A stretch of DNA of 64,000 nucleotides from Sphingopyxis witflariensis (GTDB lineage Bacteria; Pseudomonadota; Alphaproteobacteria; Sphingomonadales; Sphingomonadaceae): assembly GCF_002205635.1 (NCBI RefSeq), contig NZ_NISJ01000001.1, positions 496,001 to 560,000 on the forward strand. Reading direction: 5' to 3'. Every line of letters starts with the position of its first letter. The stretch's first letter is position 1. Position numbers and translations under genes: made by a program. This document shows, one piece after another, positions 60,002 to 64,000 of this stretch. The notes beneath the pieces were generated by a model. It made no database searches and was not told where the DNA came from. It worked only from the letters and a program-made list of their open reading frames with translations.

Positions 60002-60787
60002 TTAGTGAAGATTGACCGCGTCGTTGATATACAGCGAGGTCAACAGGGCGAAAACATAGGCCTGGATGCCGGCGACCAGCAGCTCAAGCGCGCTGATCCC
60101 GATCATCAGGATGAAGCTCAAAACCGACACGATCGAACCGAGCCAAAGCGTCTCGGCGTTGAAGCCGTTGATCACGAAGCCCGAGAGCACTTTCAGCAGA
60201 ACGTGGCCGGCGGTCATCGCGACGAAAAGACGCAGGCCGAGGCTGAACGGGCGAACCATGAACGACACGAACTCGATCGGCGCGATGATCGGGATCATCG
60301 GCAGCGGCGTGCCGTGCGGTACGAAGAGCGAGAAGAAGTGGAGCTTGTGGCGCCAGAAACCGACGACCAGAACGATCGCGAAGCTGATCAGCGCAAGAAC
60401 GCCGGTGATCGCGATGTGGCTGGTGACGGTGAAGGGGTGAAGACCCAGCACGCCCAGCGGCAACATGCCGAGCAGGTTGCAGAACAGGATGAACATGAAC
60501 AGCGAGAAGACATAAGGCGTATATTTGCGCCCTTCGGTCCCGATATTCTGCATCATCATGCTCGAGATGAAGCCCGTGAAGCCTTCGACCGCGGCCTGCC
60601 AGCGACCCGGAACGAGCTGACGGCGCATGCCGCCCCACATGAAGATGCCAAGTGCGATGGCCGCAACAACCATCCACAGCGCACTGTTCGTGAACAGGAT
60701 TTCGTGCCCGCCCAGGTTGAAGCCGCCGCCAAGCGGCGTCACCTCGAACTGGTGCATCGGGTCGATTTTGCCGGATTCCGCCGCCAC
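60002..60787 (-). CDS. atpB: ATP synthase F0 subunit a
   Basis: 261 residues, about six helices. The essential Arg is in FSLGLRLFVAMTAGHVLLK. GTPLPMIPIIAPIEFVSFMV is the family block upstream of it. The start is GTG at 60787, with GGAG upstream; an in-frame ATG lies at 60757. Lies after atpI/Z in the minus-strand operon. Confidence 0.95.
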   Translation of the reverse strand: MAAESGKIDPMHQFEVTPLGGGFNLGGHEILFTNSALWMVVAAIALGIFMWGGMRRQLVPGRWQAAVEGFTGFISSMMMQNIGTEGRKYTPYVFSLFMFILFCNLLGMLPLGVLGLHPFTVTSHIAITGVLALISFAIVLVVGFWRHKLHFFSLFVPHGTPLPMIPIIAPIEFVSFMVRPFSLGLRLFVAMTAGHVLLKVLSGFVINGFNAETLWLGSIVSVLSFILMIGISALELLVAGIQAYVFALLTSLYINDAVNLH

Positions 60788-60855
60788 TATTCACTCCACG
60801 CGCATTGCGGAACGGCTTTATCGGCCGCCCCGTCCAAAAATTACTTGCGTCCCCG

Positions 60856-61176
60856 TTACTTACGGGGCGTCGAAGAGATGCGGATGATGTTCCGAAAGGC
60901 AACGATAATGCCCAGGAACAACATCCCCAACAAACCCCAGGGCGACGTGCCGACGATGCGATCGATCAGCCAGCCGAACAGCCCGCCCCCGATCATACCG
61001 CCCAACAGTTCCGCCAGAACCCGATTTCCGAGCCGATAATTGGCATCGGATTCCGGTCCGGCGTTCACCGCGGTCCGTTTCGCTTCTGCGGCTTCGGCCC
61101 GGTCCAATCGCTCTTCGAGCGAGACCAGGCGCGAATCCTCCGAAGTTGGTTCCGGATCGCTGCCGTTCCCCGTCAT
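60856..61176 (-). CDS. atpI: AtpI/AtpZ-type ATP synthase assembly protein
   Basis: 106 residues. An acidic, charged N-terminus (about 1-45) precedes two helices (LLGGMIGGGLFGWLIDRI, LGMLFLGIIVAFRNII), the AtpZ/AtpI pair pattern. It is the first gene of the F0 operon, upstream of atpB. Homologues aid c-ring assembly and magnesium uptake. Confidence 0.87.
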   Translation of the reverse strand: MTGNGSDPEPTSEDSRLVSLEERLDRAEAAEAKRTAVNAGPESDANYRLGNRVLAELLGGMIGGGLFGWLIDRIVGTSPWGLLGMLFLGIIVAFRNIIRISSTPRK

Positions 61177-61330
61177 CTTCTGCCATCCTCCTTAAACAGA
61201 GCCGAAAGCCTTCGATTCTGCCTACAAAAAAAGGCCCGAAAACTCGGGAGACCCCTAAGGCGCGGTCCGTTTAGGAATGACGCCCCATTAAGTCAATGCC
61301 TGCAACAATGTCTTTGCTGCAGCGCGCAAA

Positions 61331-61361
61331 AATGCCGCCGCGTTTAGGGGCGCGGCGGCAT
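61331..61361 (-). terminator. Terminator of the ydbH-ynbE-ydbL operon
   Basis: ATGCCGCCGCG and CGCGGCGGCAT form a perfect 11-base stem (61332-61342 and 61351-61361). On the minus strand it is followed by TTTTT, about 40 bases after the ydbL stop. Confidence 0.85.
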
Positions 61362-61398
61362 GAAAGGGCCCGCAGGCCCCCCTTGGAAACCTGGGTTT

Positions 61399-61806
61399 TT
61401 ACGGGCAGCGCGAATCCCGCACCGGCGGACTGCCGTCGCGGGTCTTCCAGCTGCCGTCGGGCGCCTGATATTTTTCGCCCGGCTTGGTCTGGGCGATCAG
61501 ATTGCATCCGCTGGTAAAGGCGAATTGCTCGACCGTGCTGCCGGTCGCCTGCGCGCGCTCGGTATAGGCGGCCTTGCGCTTGATATTCAGATCCTGGACC
61601 AGCGCCCGGATCGCCGGGGTCGGGCTGCTTGCGAAGCCCAGATAGCCGTCGGGCTGCTCGCCGATCTGCCCGTCTGCGCGCGCCGCGGCATAGGCCGGAT
61701 CGCGCTGCGCCATGGCCGAGGGCACCGCGAAGGCAACCGCAGCGGTGGTGACAATCGCGGCCAGCGCCAGGCCAGTGGGTTTCCAATGTTTCAAACGCAT
61801 ATCCAT
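61399..61806 (-). CDS. ydbL: YdbL-family (DUF1318) periplasmic protein
   Basis: 135 residues. Signal peptide about 1-33 (LAAIVTTAAVAFAVPSAMA). The family block is VQDLNIKRKAAYTERAQATG then VEQFAFTSGCNLIAQTKPGE and YQAPDGSWK. An ATG at 61806 has AGGGA at good spacing; another in frame at 61800. In E. coli YdbL works with the YdbH-YnbE bridge. Last gene of the operon. Confidence 0.88.
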   Translation of the reverse strand: MDMRLKHWKPTGLALAAIVTTAAVAFAVPSAMAQRDPAYAAARADGQIGEQPDGYLGFASSPTPAIRALVQDLNIKRKAAYTERAQATGSTVEQFAFTSGCNLIAQTKPGEKYQAPDGSWKTRDGSPPVRDSRCP

Positions 61807-61817
61807 TCCATTCCCTG

Positions 61818-62033
61818 TCAGAATATCTCGCTATTCTGCTCGATCAGCTTCTTGGCATCGCCATCCAGCCTGTACACGATTTCTTGCTTGATGTTGATGT
61901 TCAGGTTGATTTCAATCGGCTTGTCGGGCGTTTCGATCTGGACGCAGCCAGCCAGCGCCGCCGCTCCCGTCACGATTGCCAGACATTTTGCACCGATGGC
62001 CTGCCTCCTTGCCTGTTCGTTGGTCATCTTCAT
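61818..62033 (-). CDS. ynbE: YnbE-family outer-membrane lipoprotein
   Basis: 71 residues. The lipobox is A-L-A-G-C (GAAALAGCVQIE), so the Cys would be lipidated. The mature part reads ETPDKPIEINLNINIKQEIV, matching YnbE. It extends the YdbH bridge at the outer membrane in the E. coli model. The start overlaps the ydbH stop by 4 bases (ATGA). Confidence 0.9.
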   Translation of the reverse strand: MKMTNEQARRQAIGAKCLAIVTGAAALAGCVQIETPDKPIEINLNINIKQEIVYRLDGDAKKLIEQNSEIF

Positions 62034-64000
62034 CGCATGGGCTCGCTTTCTGGGGGCTGAACGGGTGCGGCTGCACCCTTTTTGGCGGCTTCGGCCTCTT
62101 CCTGCGCGCGCATCAAGGCCGGTAGATTCTGTTCGATAAAGATCGTCGGGTCGTAAAATCCCTTTGCCGACGTCAGCAGCTGGCGGAAAGGCGCGGTGAT
62201 CTTGATGTTGAACACCAAGGGCAGCTTCGCGACCTGATTGGTCAGGAAATTGCGCGTCGCGCCCTCGCCCTGCCCCACGCCGCCAAAGCGGATATCGGTG
62301 ATCATTTCGCCGTCGAGGTCGCCGTTCATGATGATCGACAAATCATCATATTTCAGGCTCCGCAGCGCACCAAAGGCAAAATTGGCGATCGCGCCCAGAT
62401 TGCGGTTCGACAATTCGCCGACATAGGCGAGCGTGCCCCCGCTGCCGCGCGAATCGATTCGCCCACCGACGATTCGTCCGCCCAGCCCATCGAACTCGAC
62501 CGGCAGCGTCCCGTCGAATACGCCCGTCGCATTGATATTCTCGAACCCGAAGCTCTGCAGGAACACCGCGGCATCGACCCCGACGATGTCGAACGACAGC
62601 CGCCGCGGCTCGGTCGCGTTAAAATCGAGCGTCGCCGGGTGAAGCAGCAACTGGCCGCCCGCAAAGGGCCAGCTGCCCCCCTCGACCCGGACCTTATTGT
62701 CGCCGAGCAGACGATATTCGATCGTTCCGTCGACCACCGGGATGCCCGGATTAATCTCCTTGATCCGCGCGATCTGCCCCGGCGCGGTGCGCAAATTGAT
62801 CAGATCGTCAAAGGTCAGCGTCGTCGTCAGCCCGGTCACCGGACCGAAAGCTGCGGCAAGGCTGGTGTCGGCGGTGGCAAAGGTGCCGCGGCTCGTAACC
62901 CCGTCGGCAGTCCAGTCGATACGGCCATCGCCGACCACCGCACCTTGCACATTGGCGACGACACCGAGCGCCAGGCTGGTCAGCTTGTCGGGCTGGAACG
63001 CATCGCCAAAGCGCAATTCCCTCACCGCCAGATCGGCAAAGCCCGTTGCATCGTCCAGCCGGTGACGGATCACCGTGTCGAGGACCTTGGTCCCGGTCTT
63101 TTGCTCGCTGAATCCCGCGGTCGCGTCGATCACCCCGTCTGCGAAGCGCAGTTGCGCGTTCTTGCTGACCAGCGGGAAGAAGCGCGGGTCGGGCGCGGCG
63201 TCGGTCAGCAGCAACCCGCCATCGAGCGACAGCGCCCCGCCCGCCCAGCGCCATTGCCCGCCAATCTCGCTCATGTTCAGCGGTACCGCGCCAATCTTGC
63301 CGCGCGCGCCGACGAGGTCGCCCGCCATCCCTTGCGCCGTCCCGTGGCCCGTCAGCCTGTCGGCGGCGAAGCGCGTCACGCTCTCCCCTTCCCCCAGACG
63401 GATGTCGGCGCGCGCCAGCGACCAGCGCATCGCAGCGAGGTCGATTTGCGCCGGACCGCTATCGAAAGCGAAGGGTGAAGCCCCGCTATTCCCGCGCAGC
63501 TTGAGCCCGGGAATCCGAATATCGCCGCGCAGCCCGCCCGGCCCGGCGCTGAACAAAGGCGCGCCCGGGCGGCTACACAGGTCGATCGCGGTCGATGCCA
63601 GCCGGAACCCCGCAACTTCGACCCGCTCGGCCGCGACCCGGCTGCACCCGCCGTTCAACGCCAGCGCGCCCGTGGGTGCCAGAAAGCCGTTCAGCGGCAC
63701 ACGCAGCCGCTCGACGCGTCCACCGGCGAGCGGCCCCGACAGGTCGGCAGAGGTTGCAAAGCGCAAAAGGCCGTTGCGGTCGCCCGAAAAGCGCACCGGC
63801 TCCAAAGTCAGGCGCGAACCCACGGCACTATAGGGCTCGAGGCTCGCCAGCCCCGTGACCGACCCGTCGGCACTCCGGTCGAGGCGCATCGTGCCGGTGG
63901 GAAGGTCGCCGCCGCCAAAGCTCCAGCGGCCCGACGCCAGCACGGCGGGCTGCGCCGCGCCATAAAGATAGCCGACGCGGCTGTCGGCGCTGCCGGTGAA
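62030..64000 (-). CDS. ydbH: YdbH-family AsmA-like intermembrane lipid transport protein, 5' partial
   Basis: At least 656 residues; the frame stays open to the window edge, so the N-terminus (membrane anchor) is missing. The visible part is beta-rich with repeated amphipathic strands, ending in the conserved region YVGELSNRNLGAIANFAFGA, YDDLSIIMNGDLDGEMITDI and RFGGVGQGEG, typical of YdbH. In E. coli YdbH, TamB and YhdP are partly redundant bridges carrying phospholipids to the outer membrane. Followed directly by ynbE and ydbL, the conserved partners. Confidence 0.88.
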   Translation of the reverse strand, partial: FTGSADSRVGYLYGAAQPAVLASGRWSFGGGDLPTGTMRLDRSADGSVTGLASLEPYSAVGSRLTLEPVRFSGDRNGLLRFATSADLSGPLAGGRVERLRVPLNGFLAPTGALALNGGCSRVAAERVEVAGFRLASTAIDLCSRPGAPLFSAGPGGLRGDIRIPGLKLRGNSGASPFAFDSGPAQIDLAAMRWSLARADIRLGEGESVTRFAADRLTGHGTAQGMAGDLVGARGKIGAVPLNMSEIGGQWRWAGGALSLDGGLLLTDAAPDPRFFPLVSKNAQLRFADGVIDATAGFSEQKTGTKVLDTVIRHRLDDATGFADLAVRELRFGDAFQPDKLTSLALGVVANVQGAVVGDGRIDWTADGVTSRGTFATADTSLAAAFGPVTGLTTTLTFDDLINLRTAPGQIARIKEINPGIPVVDGTIEYRLLGDNKVRVEGGSWPFAGGQLLLHPATLDFNATEPRRLSFDIVGVDAAVFLQSFGFENINATGVFDGTLPVEFDGLGGRIVGGRIDSRGSGGTLAYVGELSNRNLGAIANFAFGALRSLKYDDLSIIMNGDLDGEMITDIRFGGVGQGEGATRNFLTNQVAKLPLVFNIKITAPFRQLLTSAKGFYDPTIFIEQNLPALMRAQEEAEAAKKGAAAPVQPPESEPMR

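Overview
The window is about 64 kb of GC-rich, gene-dense bacterial chromosome. It comes from an alphaproteobacterium of the order Sphingomonadales, probably Sphingopyxis or a close relative. The evidence is a GcrA cell-cycle regulator, an ATP synthase F0 operon with separate b and b' subunits, many large TonB-dependent receptors, and protein sequences of sphingomonad style. The genus is an inference from overall impression, not from a search.

Layout. 1-3043: a branched-chain 2-oxoacid dehydrogenase operon (E1 alpha cut by the window edge, E1 beta, E2). 3100-20553: a locus that reads as an uptake and breakdown system for peptidoglycan-derived D-amino acids. It has an exported D-aminoacylase-like amidohydrolase and a divergent LysR regulator. 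A tightly packed six-gene operon follows: dgcN, dgcA, a glutamate-type symporter, an AmpG-like muropeptide permease, a cytoplasmic serine hydrolase and a PBP4-type DD-peptidase. A penicillin-acylase-family hydrolase, a TonB-dependent receptor and an exported serine hydrolase complete the locus. 20554-24949: a decayed TonB receptor gene split by an IS21-family element (istA/istB). 24950-32318: a large autotransporter, then a FecI-type sigma factor, a FecR-type regulator and an STN-domain TonB receptor, which form a surface-signalling system. 32363-38308: two acyl-CoA dehydrogenases, a metallo-beta-lactamase-fold hydrolase, a YghU-type glutathione transferase and a CoA-transferase. 38449-41679: an exported beta-propeller/amidohydrolase fusion.

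41771-57425 is mostly core genome: tRNA-Ser(CGA), YIP1 family protein, hspQ, an ABC-2 permease, gcrA, two hot-dog thioesterases, an outer-membrane barrel protein, parE, an ORF12/LpqF-like serine hydrolase, a second LysR regulator, apaG, metZ, leuB, recO, uvrC and an SDR oxidoreductase. 57506-58256 holds a frameshifted GIY-YIG gene between palindromic repeats and a small secreted protein. 58613-61176 is the ATP synthase F0 operon, read on the minus strand (atpI/Z, atpB, atpE, b', b). 61399-64000 is the ydbH-ynbE-ydbL operon, whose products are linked to lipid transport between the membranes; ydbH runs off the window.

How the salvage locus may work (inference): the TonB receptor brings peptidoglycan fragments or acylated D-amino acids across the outer membrane. 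Periplasmic hydrolases (acylase, DD-peptidase, serine hydrolase, D-aminoacylase) trim them. The AmpG-like and glutamate-type carriers import the products. DgcN and DgcA then acetylate D-glutamate and invert N-acetyl-D-glutamate to N-acetyl-L-glutamate. Perfect TATAG-type inverted repeats flank the LysR gene, so it may control the whole set. Several families of palindromic, REP-like repeats lie in intergenic gaps across the window.
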